DNA of 32,616 nt from an uncultured Boseongicola sp. (GTDB lineage Bacteria > Pseudomonadota > Alphaproteobacteria > Rhodobacterales > Rhodobacteraceae). The position numbers were made by a program, and so were the translations under genes. The DNA is taken from the NCBI GenBank assembly GCA_905479635.1, contig CAJQNG010000239.1, positions 1-32,616 of the forward strand, in the 5' to 3' direction. The first letter of the stretch is position 1. The number at the start of each line of letters is the position of its first letter. This document shows positions 18,250 to 32,616 of the stretch, piece after piece. Under the pieces are notes generated by a model. That model made no database searches. It saw only the letters and a list, made by a program, of their open reading frames with translations, and was not told the origin of the DNA.

Positions 18250-20640
18250 ATGAGTGATCAGACCTTAAGGGATGCGATCCTGTCGCACCTGAAATACAGT
18301 CTTGGCAAAGATGCCGACCACGCCACGATTTACGACTGGCGTGTGGCGCTTTCGCTCGCAACGCGGGACAAGATTGTCGATCCTTGGTTTGAATCCACAC
18401 GGGCCACATATCGCGCAGGCGCGAAACGGGTCTACTATTTATCAATGGAGTTCTTGATCGGGCGTCTTTTGGAAGACGCGATGGTCAACACGGGCATTCT
18501 GGACGAAGCCAAAGCGGCGTTCGACAGCTTGGGATTGCCCTTCGATCAGATCATCCACGACGAGCCAGATGCGGCCCTTGGCAACGGTGGCCTCGGGCGG
18601 CTTGCTGCGTGTTTTCTGGAAAGTCTGTCGACGCTTGGTATCCCGGCCTACGGATACGGGATCCGCTATGAGCACGGCTTGTTTCGGCAGCGGTTCAATC
18701 ATGGCCGCCAGATCGAGGAGCCTGAAGATTGGCTGACGCAAGAGCATGTGTGGGAGTTTGAACGCCCGGAAGCATCGTTTGAAATTGGATTTGCGGGCGA
18801 GATATTTGAGAACGGCGGGCGAACTGTTTGGCGGCCAGATGAGTCGGTTGTGGCGCGGGCGTTTGATACACCGGTCATTGGCTGGAAAGGCCAATGGGCG
18901 AACACCCTGCGGCTTTGGGAGGCAATGCCCACATCAGTCTTGGATCTTGGCCGGTTTAATCGCGGCGACTATGCCGGGGCGGCGGAAACAGAAGCCTTGG
19001 CGCGGACGATCAGCCGGGTTTTGTATCCCGATGACACCACGGATGAAGGCAAAGCGCTGCGTCTGAAGCAGGAGTACTTTTTCACGGCGGCCTCACTGCG
19101 CGACCTCCTGCGGCGGTTTGAAAGCGAGCATTCTGATCTGCGCGATCTGCCAAAGAAGGTCGCTATTCAGATGAATGACACGCATCCGGCAATAGCAGGC
19201 CCCGAACTTGTGAGGCTTTTGCACGACGAGCGCGGAATGCCGTTTGCGGAGGCAATGATGGTTGCGCGCGGCTGTCTGAATTACACGAACCACACGCTTT
19301 TGCCCGAGGCGTTGGAACGGTGGTCGGAAGGCTTGATGGGGCATCTGTTGCCGCGCCACATGCGGTTGATCGAAATGATCAACGAGTCGCACGCGCAGCA
19401 ATATCCCGGCGTGACCATTATTGAGCACGGACAAGTCAAAATGGGCGAGTTGAGCTTTGTTATGGCGTCGAAAGTGAACGGCGTTTCGGCGCTTCACACG
19501 AGCCTGATGAAAGAGACTGTGTTTAAGGACCTGAACGATCTGCATCCCGAGCGGATCGTGAACCAAACCAATGGTGTGACGCCGCGCCGCTGGTTGAAGA
19601 CCTGTAATCCGCAGCTGGCGAATGTAATCACCGACGTGATTGGTGACGGCTGGATTGGCGACGCTGAAAAGCTGGGCGACCTTGAACCTCACATTGGAGA
19701 ATCCGGTTTTCTTGAGCGGTATACGAAGGCGAAACGTGCGAACAAGGAAACGTTATCGAACTGGATCGGCACTGAACTTGGCGTGAAAGTTGATCCAAGC
19801 GGGATGTTTGACGTGCAGATCAAACGCATCCACGAGTATAAACGCCAGCATTTGAACATTCTTGAGACGATCGCGCTTTGGCAGGAGATGCGGGACAATC
19901 CGAGTGCAGACTGGACACCGCGCGTCGTGATTTTTGGCGGCAAGGCGGCACCTGGATATCATTTTGCGAAAGACATCATTTATCTGATCAATTCCGTGGC
20001 GCTGGCCGTGAACGATGATCCGGTTACATCGAAATGGCTGAAAATCGTCTATCCGCCGAACTATAACGTGACGTTGGCCGAGCGTTTGATCCCGGCGGCT
20101 GACCTTTCCGAGCAGATCTCGACAGCTGGCAAAGAGGCTTCGGGCACGGGCAATATGAAATTTGCTTTGAACGGCGCGATGACGATCGGCACGCTGGACG
20201 GGGCAAATGTGGAAATCCGCGAACATGTTGGTGCGGACAACTTCTTTTTGTTTGGAATGACCGCGCAGGAAGTTTTGGCGCGTCGGGAAGTCGAGGGCCA
20301 TGCAGGCAAGGCGATCAGTGCGGATCCAAAGCTTGCCCGCGCGCTTGATGCGTTGCGCAATGGCACTTTCGCGGATGGAGATCACGACCGGTTCCGCGGC
20401 ATTGCGGACAATGTGTCTGGACCCGACTATTTTCTCGTTGCCTCAGATTTCACCGACTATTGGCGGGCGTCCCGCGAGGCGGATACGGCGTTCCGCGACC
20501 CGGCCCGCTGGGCGCGAATGACGGCGCTGAACACGGCGCGATCCGGTTGGTTCTCGTCAGATCGCACAATTCGTGGTTATGCTTCAGAGATCTGGGACGC
20601 TGTGCCGTCAAAGCCTCTTCGAAGGATCGCCGCTGCATAG
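18250..20640 (+). CDS. glgP: Glycogen/starch phosphorylase
   Basis: YYLSMEFLIGRLLEDAM, LGNGGLGRLAACFLESL, EASGTGNMKFALNGAMTIGTLDGANVEI (PLP site). Confidence 0.97.
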   Translation: MSDQTLRDAILSHLKYSLGKDADHATIYDWRVALSLATRDKIVDPWFESTRATYRAGAKRVYYLSMEFLIGRLLEDAMVNTGILDEAKAAFDSLGLPFDQIIHDEPDAALGNGGLGRLAACFLESLSTLGIPAYGYGIRYEHGLFRQRFNHGRQIEEPEDWLTQEHVWEFERPEASFEIGFAGEIFENGGRTVWRPDESVVARAFDTPVIGWKGQWANTLRLWEAMPTSVLDLGRFNRGDYAGAAETEALARTISRVLYPDDTTDEGKALRLKQEYFFTAASLRDLLRRFESEHSDLRDLPKKVAIQMNDTHPAIAGPELVRLLHDERGMPFAEAMMVARGCLNYTNHTLLPEALERWSEGLMGHLLPRHMRLIEMINESHAQQYPGVTIIEHGQVKMGELSFVMASKVNGVSALHTSLMKETVFKDLNDLHPERIVNQTNGVTPRRWLKTCNPQLANVITDVIGDGWIGDAEKLGDLEPHIGESGFLERYTKAKRANKETLSNWIGTELGVKVDPSGMFDVQIKRIHEYKRQHLNILETIALWQEMRDNPSADWTPRVVIFGGKAAPGYHFAKDIIYLINSVALAVNDDPVTSKWLKIVYPPNYNVTLAERLIPAADLSEQISTAGKEASGTGNMKFALNGAMTIGTLDGANVEIREHVGADNFFLFGMTAQEVLARREVEGHAGKAISADPKLARALDALRNGTFADGDHDRFRGIADNVSGPDYFLVASDFTDYWRASREADTAFRDPARWARMTALNTARSGWFSSDRTIRGYASEIWDAVPSKPLRRIAAA

Positions 20641-20680
20641 GCGCTCGATTTCTCGGAGCCTTAAACCACTGGGGGGATCT

Positions 20681-22891
20681 ATGCCGTCGAAATCGACTGA
20701 TCTTAAGACCGCGATTTCACACGAGGATGCGCGACGGATTGTCGTTGGACAGCATGACGACCCCTTTGCCGTTCTTGGACCTCACACCGTGGACGGTGCG
20801 CGTTTTGTGAATGCGTTTGACCCTGGCGCAGCGCGTATTTTTGCGGTTGTTTCGGGCAAGAAGCACGCGCTGGGGGCTGTTCGAGACGCGCCGGGCGTGT
20901 TTTCCGGCGAAGTGCCAGGAACGGAACCCTACCTTTTGTGCGGCGAGGACGATGCTGGCGGCAGTTGGGAGATGGAGGACGCGTTCCGGTTCGGTCCCGT
21001 TATGGGCGAGATGGACGAGTACCTTCTGGCCGAGGGTACGCATGAGCGGATTTGGAAAGTTCTTGGCGCGCATGTGATCGAGCACGAAGGCGCGCTTGGC
21101 ACGCATTTTGCAGTCTGGGCCCCCAACGCGCGGCGGGTTTCGGTTGTTGGGGATTTCAATGCCTGGGACGGTCGCCGGCATCCGATGCGGCGGCGCGGTG
21201 CAACGGGTGTTTGGGAAACGTTTGTGCCCGGTGCCGGGGATGGCACGGTCTATAAGTTTGAGATCCTTGGAATAGACGGGACGACAATGCCTTTGAAGGC
21301 CGATCCTGTTGGATTTGGCAGTCAGCACGCACCGGAAAACGCCAGCGTTGTGCGCGACATTTCCGGCTTTGGCTGGGATGACGCGCAGTGGATGTCGCAG
21401 CGGGGTGCGCGAAACGCGCGAACAGCGCCAATCAGTATCTACGAAGTACATTTGGGATCGTGGCGGCGGAAGGTCGAGAACGACAACCGCATGCTCAGTT
21501 ACCGCGAGTTGACGACGGAACTGGTCGACTACGTTGCCGATATGGGGTTCACACATATCGAGTTGTTGCCGATCAGCGAGTTTCCGTTTGATGGGTCCTG
21601 GGGCTATCAACCGGTGGGTATGTTTGCGCCGACCATCCGGTTTGGTCCGCCGCATGAATTCCGCGATCTGATTGAGGCGGCGCATCAAAAAGGCGTCGGT
21701 GTAGTGCTCGACTGGGTGCCGGGGCATTTTCCTACGGACGCCCACGGGCTTGGCCGGTTCGACGGGACAGCTTTGTACGAGCACGCCGACCCGCGCGAAG
21801 GGTTCCATCAGGATTGGAACACTTACATCTACAATTATGGGCGTCGTGAGGTGTCTAATTACCTCATATCGAACGCTTTGTATTGGCTTGAAGAATACCA
21901 CATTGACGGTCTGCGTGTGGATGCGGTCGCCTCGATGCTTTATCGCGACTATTCGCGGAAAGACGGGGAATGGGTGCCAAATAAGGACGGTGGTCGCGAG
22001 AATTACGAGACGATCGATATGCTTCAGCGGATGAACGTGACGGCCTATGGCAAGGTTGATGGCATCATGACCGCGGCCGAGGAATCCACCAGTTTTCCAG
22101 GGGTTTCGCGCCCTGTTGACGACGGCGGGCTTGGGTTCGGCTACAAGTGGAACATGGGCTGGATGAATGACACGCTGGAGTACATGAAAAAGGATCCGAT
22201 CCATCGCAAACACCATCATCACCAGATGACTTTCGGGCTTCACTATGCGTTTTCGGAGAATTTCATCCTTCCGATCAGCCATGATGAAGTGGTGCACGGC
22301 AAGGGGTCCATGCTGACCAAAATGCCGGGTAACGAGTGGGAAAAATTTGCGAACCTTCGGGCCTATTACGGGTTCATGTGGGGCCATCCGGGCAAAAAGC
22401 TTTTGTTTATGGGACAAGAGTTTGCGCAAAGAACTGAGTGGAACCATAACATTTCGCTTGATTGGGCGTGCCTTGATGATGAGCGCCACGCAGGCATGCA
22501 GCGGTTGGTGCGTGATCTGAATACACTCTACCGCGCGGAGCCTGCGCTTCACGTAAAGGATTGCGAGGCGAACGGATTTCAGTGGATCGAGTCCACCGAC
22601 GCCGAGGCCAGCACATACGCCTGGATCCGGCGCGGGGGCGAGGACGACACCCCAGTGGTGATTATTTCTAACTTTACGCCTGTGGAACGCAGTGGATGGC
22701 AGTGCGGTTTGCCGCATGAGGGCCGCTGGCGCGAGGCGTTGAATACGGATGCCAGCACTTACGGCGGAGGAGATCGCGGGAACATGGGAGAGGTGATTGC
22801 GCAAGGCGCCGGTTGGCATGGCCAGCCTGCATCCGCGCGCGTGACCCTGCCACCCCTTAGTACGGTCATTTTGACCTTTGAGGGAAGTTGA
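20681..22891 (+). CDS. glgB: 1,4-alpha-glucan branching enzyme
   Basis: GTHFAVWAPNARRVSVVGDFNAWDGRRHPM, FTHIELLPISEFPFDGSWGYQ, DGLRVDAVASMLYRDYSR, LPISHDEVVHGKGSM; start at 20681. Confidence 0.97.
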   Translation: MPSKSTDLKTAISHEDARRIVVGQHDDPFAVLGPHTVDGARFVNAFDPGAARIFAVVSGKKHALGAVRDAPGVFSGEVPGTEPYLLCGEDDAGGSWEMEDAFRFGPVMGEMDEYLLAEGTHERIWKVLGAHVIEHEGALGTHFAVWAPNARRVSVVGDFNAWDGRRHPMRRRGATGVWETFVPGAGDGTVYKFEILGIDGTTMPLKADPVGFGSQHAPENASVVRDISGFGWDDAQWMSQRGARNARTAPISIYEVHLGSWRRKVENDNRMLSYRELTTELVDYVADMGFTHIELLPISEFPFDGSWGYQPVGMFAPTIRFGPPHEFRDLIEAAHQKGVGVVLDWVPGHFPTDAHGLGRFDGTALYEHADPREGFHQDWNTYIYNYGRREVSNYLISNALYWLEEYHIDGLRVDAVASMLYRDYSRKDGEWVPNKDGGRENYETIDMLQRMNVTAYGKVDGIMTAAEESTSFPGVSRPVDDGGLGFGYKWNMGWMNDTLEYMKKDPIHRKHHHHQMTFGLHYAFSENFILPISHDEVVHGKGSMLTKMPGNEWEKFANLRAYYGFMWGHPGKKLLFMGQEFAQRTEWNHNISLDWACLDDERHAGMQRLVRDLNTLYRAEPALHVKDCEANGFQWIESTDAEASTYAWIRRGGEDDTPVVIISNFTPVERSGWQCGLPHEGRWREALNTDASTYGGGDRGNMGEVIAQGAGWHGQPASARVTLPPLSTVILTFEGS

Positions 22892-22928
22892 ACGTTAACA
22901 ATACGATAAGAAGAATGGGGAGGACCAT

Positions 22929-24197
22929 ATGACACCGAACGTAAATGGACGTCTATCGGCGAAATCGATGGCTTTTGTGCTTGCGGGAGGGCGCGGATCA
23001 CGGCTGAGAGAGCTAACCGATAACCGTGTGAAGCCGGCAGTTTTCTTTGGTGGCAAGGTTCGAATTATTGACTTTGCACTCTCGAATGCGCTGAATTCTG
23101 GCATTAGAAAAATGTCGGTTGCCACGCAGTATAAAGCGCACAGTTTGATCCGACATTGTCAGCGCGGCTGGAATTTCTTCCGGGCCGAGCGAAACGAGTA
23201 TCTCGATATATTGCCGGCATCCCAGAGGGTCGAAGAGAACAAGTGGTACGTCGGGACCGCCGATGCGGTGACGCAGAACATCGACATCGTGGACAGCTAT
23301 GGCATTGAATATATTCTGATTTTGGCTGGCGACCATATCTATAAGATGGATTACGAAATCATGCTGCGCCAGCATGTGGACACCAAGGCAGACGTGACGG
23401 TCGGCTGCCTGACCGTCCCGCGTGAAGAAGCCAGCGCCTTTGGCGTGATGCATGTTGATAAAACAGACCAAATCACGGAATTCCTTGAAAAGCCGGCTGA
23501 TCCTCCGGCCATTCCGGGTGATCCAAAGCACGCATTGGCGTCCATGGGGATCTATGTGTTCAAGTGGTCGTTCTTGCGCGAGCTGCTGTTGGAGGATGCT
23601 TCAGATCCCAATTCGAGCCACGATTTCGGCGGCGATATCATCCCGGAGATTGTGAAAAACGGGAAGGCACAGGCCCACCGGTTTTCGACGTCCTGTGTGC
23701 GTCAGGGGCCGAAAGCTCCGGCCTATTGGCGTGACGTGGGAACGGTGGATGCGTTCTGGAGGGCCAATATTGACCTGACCGATTTTGCGCCGGATTTGGA
23801 TTTATGGGATAAGAACTGGCCGATCTGGACGTATTCGGAAAGTGTGCCGCCCGCGAAGTTTATCCACGATCAGGACGAGCGGCGCGGTTCGGCGGTTTCG
23901 TCGTTGGTGTCGGGAGGCTGTATCGTTTCGGGTACCGAGATCAAAAAATCGCTGCTGTTTACGCAGGTGCATACCAACAGTTATGCCTCACTCGATCAGG
24001 TGGTGGCCTTGCCTTACGTGAACGTTGCGCGCTCGGCGCGCCTTCGCAATTGTGTGATTGATCGTGGTGTTCACATTCCGGAGGGCCTTGTCGTGGGCGA
24101 AGATCCGGTTGAGGACGAGACCTGGTTCCGGGTCACCGAAGGGGGTGTCACGCTTATTACGCAGTCGATGCTTGATGTGCGGGCTGCCAAGAAATGA
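22929..24197 (+). CDS. glgC: Glucose-1-phosphate adenylyltransferase
   Basis: [60 protein letters not shown]. Confidence 0.97.
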   Translation: MTPNVNGRLSAKSMAFVLAGGRGSRLRELTDNRVKPAVFFGGKVRIIDFALSNALNSGIRKMSVATQYKAHSLIRHCQRGWNFFRAERNEYLDILPASQRVEENKWYVGTADAVTQNIDIVDSYGIEYILILAGDHIYKMDYEIMLRQHVDTKADVTVGCLTVPREEASAFGVMHVDKTDQITEFLEKPADPPAIPGDPKHALASMGIYVFKWSFLRELLLEDASDPNSSHDFGGDIIPEIVKNGKAQAHRFSTSCVRQGPKAPAYWRDVGTVDAFWRANIDLTDFAPDLDLWDKNWPIWTYSESVPPAKFIHDQDERRGSAVSSLVSGGCIVSGTEIKKSLLFTQVHTNSYASLDQVVALPYVNVARSARLRNCVIDRGVHIPEGLVVGEDPVEDETWFRVTEGGVTLITQSMLDVRAAKK

Positions 24198-25617
24198 CTC
24201 GTATTCTGTCCGTTACATCGGAGTGTGTCCCGCTGGTGAAAACCGGCGGGCTCGCCGATGTGGCGGGTGCTTTGCCGGCGGCATTAAAGCCACTTGGACA
24301 CGAGATGCGGACGCTTTTGCCTGGGTATCCGACTGTCATGAAGGCGTTGAAGAAAACAAGGACGGTGCTGACAGAGGACGATCTTTTTGGCGGTCCGGCG
24401 CGGGTGTTGGAAGCAAGGGTTGCAGGACTGTCCTTGTATGTTCTGGACGCCGCGCATCTCTTTAAGCGCGAGGGCTCGCCCTACCTTGATGTGGATGGAA
24501 ACGACTTTCCGGATAATCCCGAACGGTTTGCGGCGCTGTCGTGGATGGCGATGCGGATTGCCCAGGATGGCGCGGGTGGTTGGACGCCCCAGCTGGTGCA
24601 CGCGCATGACTGGCAAGGTGCGCTGGCGCCTTATTACTTGAAGACGAACGGTGTTGATGTCCCGTCTGTTTTGACAATCCACAACATAGCGTTTCATGGG
24701 CTGGCTCCGGCTAATCGGCTTGCAAGCCTACGACTTGATCCGTCAGATTTTACCGAGGACGGCTTTGAATTCTGGGGGCAGATTGGTGCGCTGAAAGCGG
24801 GGCTGCAATTTGCAACGGCGCTGACAACTGTCAGTCCTACCTATGCGCGCGAGTTGACCACGCCTGAATTTGGGATGGGTCTTGATGGGGTGTTGCGCGC
24901 CCGTTCCGGTGATTTGACGGGCATTTTGAACGGCATTGATCTTGAGGTTTGGGATCCAAAAACTGACCCGAATATCGCAACTTACAAAACGGCTCGTGGA
25001 AAAGGCAGGGCCAAGGCGCGGCTTCGCAAGGAGTTTGGCCTGCCTGATGCTGATGGACCGCTGGCGGTTGTTGTGTCGCGATTGAGCCACCAAAAGGGGC
25101 TAGATCTGCTGCTTGAAGCTTTGCCGGCATTTATTGATCGCGGCGGGCAATTGGCGCTTTTGGGATCAGGTGACAAGGAGTTGGAAGCTGCTTTCGTGAA
25201 GACAGCGGCGGCGCAAGCGAACGTTGCTGTGCGGATCGGTTACGACGAGGCTTTGAGCCATCGGATGATGGCGGGAGCGGATGCGATATTGGTGCCTTCG
25301 CGGTTCGAACCCTGTGGTTTGACGCAGCTTTATGGGTTGCGCTACGGGGCGATCCCAGTGGTCGCGGCGACAGGCGGATTGGTGGACACGGTTATTCATG
25401 CAAGCCCGATGGCGATGCGATCTGGTGTGGCAACTGGCTTGCAGGTTTCGCCTTTGACGGCGCATGCGCTTGCCGCAACGATGGTGCAGTTGGTAGATTT
25501 ATTCCAAGACGTCGACGCATGGGCGATGCTGCAGTCAAATGCGATGCGTCAAAGCGTTGGCTGGGAGGCCTCGGCCGCTGAATATGCGGGCCTTTATGAT
25601 CGTCTGACGGACAGCGC

Positions 25618-25621
<4 letters not shown>
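24194..25621 (+). CDS. glgA: Glycogen synthase (ADP-glucose)
   Basis: [31 protein letters not shown] (KTGGL), [42 protein letters not shown] overlap with glgC. Confidence 0.97.
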
Positions 25622-29344
<3,723 letters not shown>

Positions 29345-29429
29345 ATTGTCGGCAGGGTTTTCGCGAATTTTATGGTGACTAAGGGGCGGTGCCCTGGTCG
29401 GTTTTTACACCGAGCAACCGGGTGTCCGC

Positions 29430-29897
29430 TCAGCTGCGATGGTAGGGATTGCCTGCAAGGATTGATGCTGCGCGGTAGAGTTGTTCGGCCAGCATTACCC
29501 GGACAAGCATATGCGGCCAGACCATTTTGCCGAAACTGAGACTGATGTTGGCACGGGCGCGCAAATTTGGGTCTATCCCGTCGGCACCGCCGATCATGAA
29601 CACAGGCTCTGCGGCCCCCTGATCGCGCCAGGTGCCAAGCAGTTTTGCAAAATCTGGGGAAGACATCACCTTGCCGCGTTCGTCCAATGCGCAAACGGGA
29701 GCAGAGAGGCCGATGGCTTTTTCAAGCAGATGTGCTTCCGCCGCCATGCCGCCCTTTTTTGCCTCAACCTCGTGCAGTGAAATGGGTCCGAGCCCGAGGT
29801 TGCGGCCGGTTTTGTCGAACCGGGCCATATAGTCCCGGACAAGGTCAGCTTCGGGGCCAGCACGTAGCCGGCCCACCGCCGCTATTTTCAGTTTCAT
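29430..29897 (-). CDS. rlmH: 23S rRNA (pseudouridine1915-N3)-methyltransferase
   Basis: MKLKIAAVGRLRAGPEADLVRDYMARFDK, ALDERGKVMSSPDFAKLL, FMIGGADGIDPNLRARANISLSFGKMVWPHMLVRVMLAEQLYRAASILAGNPYHRS. Confidence 0.97.
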   Translation of the reverse strand: MKLKIAAVGRLRAGPEADLVRDYMARFDKTGRNLGLGPISLHEVEAKKGGMAAEAHLLEKAIGLSAPVCALDERGKVMSSPDFAKLLGTWRDQGAAEPVFMIGGADGIDPNLRARANISLSFGKMVWPHMLVRVMLAEQLYRAASILAGNPYHRS

Positions 29898-29907
29898 CCC
29901 AGCCGCT

Positions 29908-30279
29908 TTAGGCTGGCATAGAACCGGGTCCGCCGGGCGTCAGCCACATTTTCTCAAGCTGATAGAACTCGCGGACTTCCGGACGAAACACATGGACGAT
30001 AACGTCGCCGACATCGACGAGAACCCAGTCGCCGGTTTCCTTGCCCTCGATTTTGGACAAGCGGCCGTGGTTCTGCTTCAGCGAGTCGACCAGATGGTTG
30101 GCGATTGCTGACACCTGTCGTGAGGAACGACCGGATGCGACAACCATATAGTCTGCCATCTCGGATTTGCCGTGCAGGTCGATTTTGACGATGTCTTCCG
30201 CCTTGTCGTCTTCCAGCGATGTGATAATTTCGTCGAGCAAAGCCTTGCTCGTCAGTGGGGCGGTGTTCGCGGTCGTCAT
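29908..30279 (-). CDS. rsfS: Ribosome silencing factor RsfS
   Basis: KAEDIVKIDLHGKSEMADYMVVASGRSSRQVSAIANHLVDSLKQ...GDWVLVDVGDVIVHVFRPEVREFYQLEKMW; start set to internal MTTANTAPL. Confidence 0.95.
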   Translation of the reverse strand: MTTANTAPLTSKALLDEIITSLEDDKAEDIVKIDLHGKSEMADYMVVASGRSSRQVSAIANHLVDSLKQNHGRLSKIEGKETGDWVLVDVGDVIVHVFRPEVREFYQLEKMWLTPGGPGSMPA

Positions 30280-30437
30280 GCGACCGCTTCCGCTTGCGGT
30301 CGGTTCACGGACCGCATCGTGGACGTGTGACAGGACATTGTCCTCCTTGAGAAGCACCAAAGCTTGGGCTGAAAGCATGCCCATACGTCAAACATAACAC
30401 TGCGGAAAGCCATTTCCAAGAATGATGACAAAAACAG

Positions 30438-32616
30438 TTAGTAGTCGCGCTCGAAGAACACGCCGACGCTGGTATCTCCGTCTGTTGCGGTGGACCCTTT
30501 TAGGGTGACGGAATTGCTGAGATCGAGGTTCAGGTTCAGTTCGGTTTCTCCCGTCGCGTTGACGGTTACGTCCGTATAGATGTTTTCTCCAAGATAGGCG
30601 CCTGCGCGGACCGAAGCGTTGCCATCTGCGTCACTGGTGACATCGAAATCAGCCAAACCAAGGCCTTTGCGGACGTTGGATATGATCCCCTCGCCGCCCT
30701 GGCCGGCGAGCCTGCGCACCGCAAGCGCAAGACGCCCGGCCTGAATGGGCGACAGGCTTTGCAGTTCGCGACCGAACAAAAGCCGCGCGAGGACCTCTTC
30801 TTGTGGCAGGTCCGGCTCCGATGTGAAGGTGATCTCGGGATTGTCGGCAGGTCCGGCGACGATGACCGCGACACTGACGTCTTCGGCATCGGTCGTCGCG
30901 CGAATGCGCAGAACAGGAATGAAAGAGCCCTGAATTGTTACGGTTGCCTCCTCGAGCGCCAGTCTCTGCCCAAGAATATCAAGCCGTCCGCGAATCAGAT
31001 TGAACGCCCCCTGTGGGATAACGTTTGCGGTTGTGCCCGTAATTTGCAGACTTCCGCCAAATTCGCTGTCGAGACCCCGGCCGCGAACGAAAATACGGTT
31101 TGGTGCAGCGATGTTGATGTTCAGCGGGAAGACCGGGCCGGCTCCGGCGCGGGCATCGGCGTCGCGCTCAAGCATCCCTGCACGATCACGCGTTTTGCGG
31201 ACCGGTGGCGGTTCGTTGATGTGGATAATCTCTGGAATTGCGCCAGCTCCGCCGAAGCCTGAGGATGGGATGCGGACGTTTGTTTCGCCAAGGCCGAGAT
31301 TTCCGGCGATACGCGCACCTCCGGCGAGTGGGCCATCAATAGTGATGGTGCCGCTGATTTCAGTCTCGTAAAGCTGCGGGTCGCTCAGGACGACTTCGGT
31401 CAGACGGATGTCGAGATCGGCGTCGCGCTGCCCAGTGAGTGATATCTGGCCTTCGACACCCAGGCGCCCACCTGTCGAGACATTGGTTGCCGCGGAGATC
31501 GTGGCACGGGCGTTTGCGAGTGTCAGGTTCAGATTGGTGTCGTCCAAAGTGATCCCGATGGTCGGTGCGACAAGTCGGGCATTGGCGCTTGTGATGCGAC
31601 CCGAAAGGCTTTCAAGGGCTGGTGCGCCATCAATACGGAGATTGAAAGCGACGTCGCCCGAGAGTGAGCGGGGCTCGAGGAAGCGATTAAGCAGGCCAAG
31701 AGGCGCGCCGCCGTTGACGCTGAGTGCAAGGTTCGACGCATCGCTGGCGACACTTCCGGCGATCGTGGCCCGCGCGCCGCCGGGGCCTGTGGCGTCAAGA
31801 TCAAGTTCAAGGCGTTGTTGGTCGGCTTGTGTGACTGTGCCGGTGACGCTTGCGGCCCCAGCGAAGCCGGGGACGAAGGGAGCCACATTGGCCAGACGGG
31901 CGTCGATCTCGATAGCGCTTCCGACTGGACCGAGCGCGCCTTGGGCGGTTGCCGAAACGAGGTTGCTTGAAAAGCGCGCCGTTTCGATGCTGATCGCGTC
32001 TCCGTCGCGCGCGGCTTTGATGTCGGCGGACAAAGCCCCGGCCAAGGCGGTGTCAAGTTCCCCGATACCGGTCGTCACGTTGTTACCGCTTGCGGTGGCG
32101 GTGATGTCGAAGCTTGACAAATCGGCGGTGGCCCGGCCCGAGGCGTCGACCGTGAGGGATCCGGTTAATCGTCGTTGCGCAAGGTCAGAAAAGATTGAAA
32201 GATCGGAAAGAGCGGCGTTAACTGCTCCCTCAATCGCGGGGGCCGGGCCGGTTGGATCGATCACGACACCGTTGGATGCAAGACTGATCGCGGGGCCATC
32301 CGTCTTGACGTCGAACCGCCAATTGTCACCTTCGCGGACCGTTTCAGTTTCAAACGTAAGGGGACCTGACGGAGCACCCGCCAAGACCGTCGAAATATCT
32401 GTAAGGCGGCCCGAGACCTCAAGTGCGCCGGACGTGCTTGACAGGATGCCATCCGCCAAAAGGCTTGCGGCGGGGCCGTCTATTGTCGATTGCCGCAGCG
32501 TGAAGACCTGATCGGCCATTGCGACATCGATCACAAGTGCGAGGTCACCCGAGAGCAAAGCATCAGCCTGCTCCTGACCAATTTTCAAGTCCGAGGCCGT
32601 GCCATCAAGGTTCAGG
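30438..32616 (-). CDS. TamB-like translocation/assembly module protein, C-terminal part; runs off the window end
   Basis: C-terminal domain: VRGRGLDSEFGGSLQITGT, GAFNLIRGRLDILGQRLALEEATVTIQGSFIPVLRIRATT, ILARLLFGRELQSLSPIQAGRLALAVRRLAGQG, SVGVFFERDY*. Frame is open through base 32616. Confidence 0.9.
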   Translation of the reverse strand, partial: LNLDGTASDLKIGQEQADALLSGDLALVIDVAMADQVFTLRQSTIDGPAASLLADGILSSTSGALEVSGRLTDISTVLAGAPSGPLTFETETVREGDNWRFDVKTDGPAISLASNGVVIDPTGPAPAIEGAVNAALSDLSIFSDLAQRRLTGSLTVDASGRATADLSSFDITATASGNNVTTGIGELDTALAGALSADIKAARDGDAISIETARFSSNLVSATAQGALGPVGSAIEIDARLANVAPFVPGFAGAASVTGTVTQADQQRLELDLDATGPGGARATIAGSVASDASNLALSVNGGAPLGLLNRFLEPRSLSGDVAFNLRIDGAPALESLSGRITSANARLVAPTIGITLDDTNLNLTLANARATISAATNVSTGGRLGVEGQISLTGQRDADLDIRLTEVVLSDPQLYETEISGTITIDGPLAGGARIAGNLGLGETNVRIPSSGFGGAGAIPEIIHINEPPPVRKTRDRAGMLERDADARAGAGPVFPLNINIAAPNRIFVRGRGLDSEFGGSLQITGTTANVIPQGAFNLIRGRLDILGQRLALEEATVTIQGSFIPVLRIRATTDAEDVSVAVIVAGPADNPEITFTSEPDLPQEEVLARLLFGRELQSLSPIQAGRLALAVRRLAGQGGEGIISNVRKGLGLADFDVTSDADGNASVRAGAYLGENIYTDVTVNATGETELNLNLDLSNSVTLKGSTATDGDTSVGVFFERDY

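Noticed and set aside
20717-22819. 700-aa minus-strand ORF antisense to glgB
   Set aside because: Sits wholly over a confidently identified glgB; composition (Arg/His/Pro-rich) is typical of shadow ORFs in GC-rich coding DNA; no recognisable domain.
22875-22910. Second glg operator (gttgaacgttaacaata) between glgB and glgC
   Set aside because: Only the central AACGTT is symmetric; overall self-complementarity and similarity to the 18201-18220 site are weak.
29395-29425. tttttacaccgagcaaccgggtgt hairpin as terminator between pgm and rlmH
   Set aside because: The T-run precedes the stem on plus and becomes an A-run after it on minus, so it does not fit an intrinsic terminator in either direction.

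Overview
The 32.6 kb window looks like an ordinary chromosomal segment of a GC-rich alphaproteobacterium, probably Rhodobacteraceae/Roseobacter group (inferred from protein families and gene neighbourhoods; not searched). It carries, in order: the 5' end of an ImuC/DnaE2-type error-prone polymerase (-); a Cys-rich exported protein coupled to rppH (-); asd (+); two small orphan ORFs (+); a carbonic anhydrase / SbtA-like bicarbonate transporter / SbtB-like PII module (-); a leucyl aminopeptidase-family peptidase with an SH3-NlpC/P60 protein (+); a DUF2794 protein (-); mtnP (+); a DsbA-like thioredoxin (-); apt (+); an FAD-linked oxidase with an exported MBL-fold protein (-); a decayed exported gene with a possible VPLPA/PEP-CTERM-like tail (-); glpD-glpK (+); a glycogen cluster glgP-glgB-glgC-glgA-glgX-pgm (+); rlmH and rsfS (-); and the C-terminal part of a TamB-like protein (-). 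I found no rRNA, tRNA, CRISPR array, IS element or phage module, and nothing I can defend as a wholly new system. The more interesting signals are mostly intergenic: a 20-bp LacI-like palindrome before glgP, a LexA-box-like repeat and hairpin element before dnaE2, a related intergenic element before mtnP, a 15-bp perfect stem-loop in the mtnP upstream region, the two-lesion pseudogene, and the compact CA-SbtA-SbtB operon.
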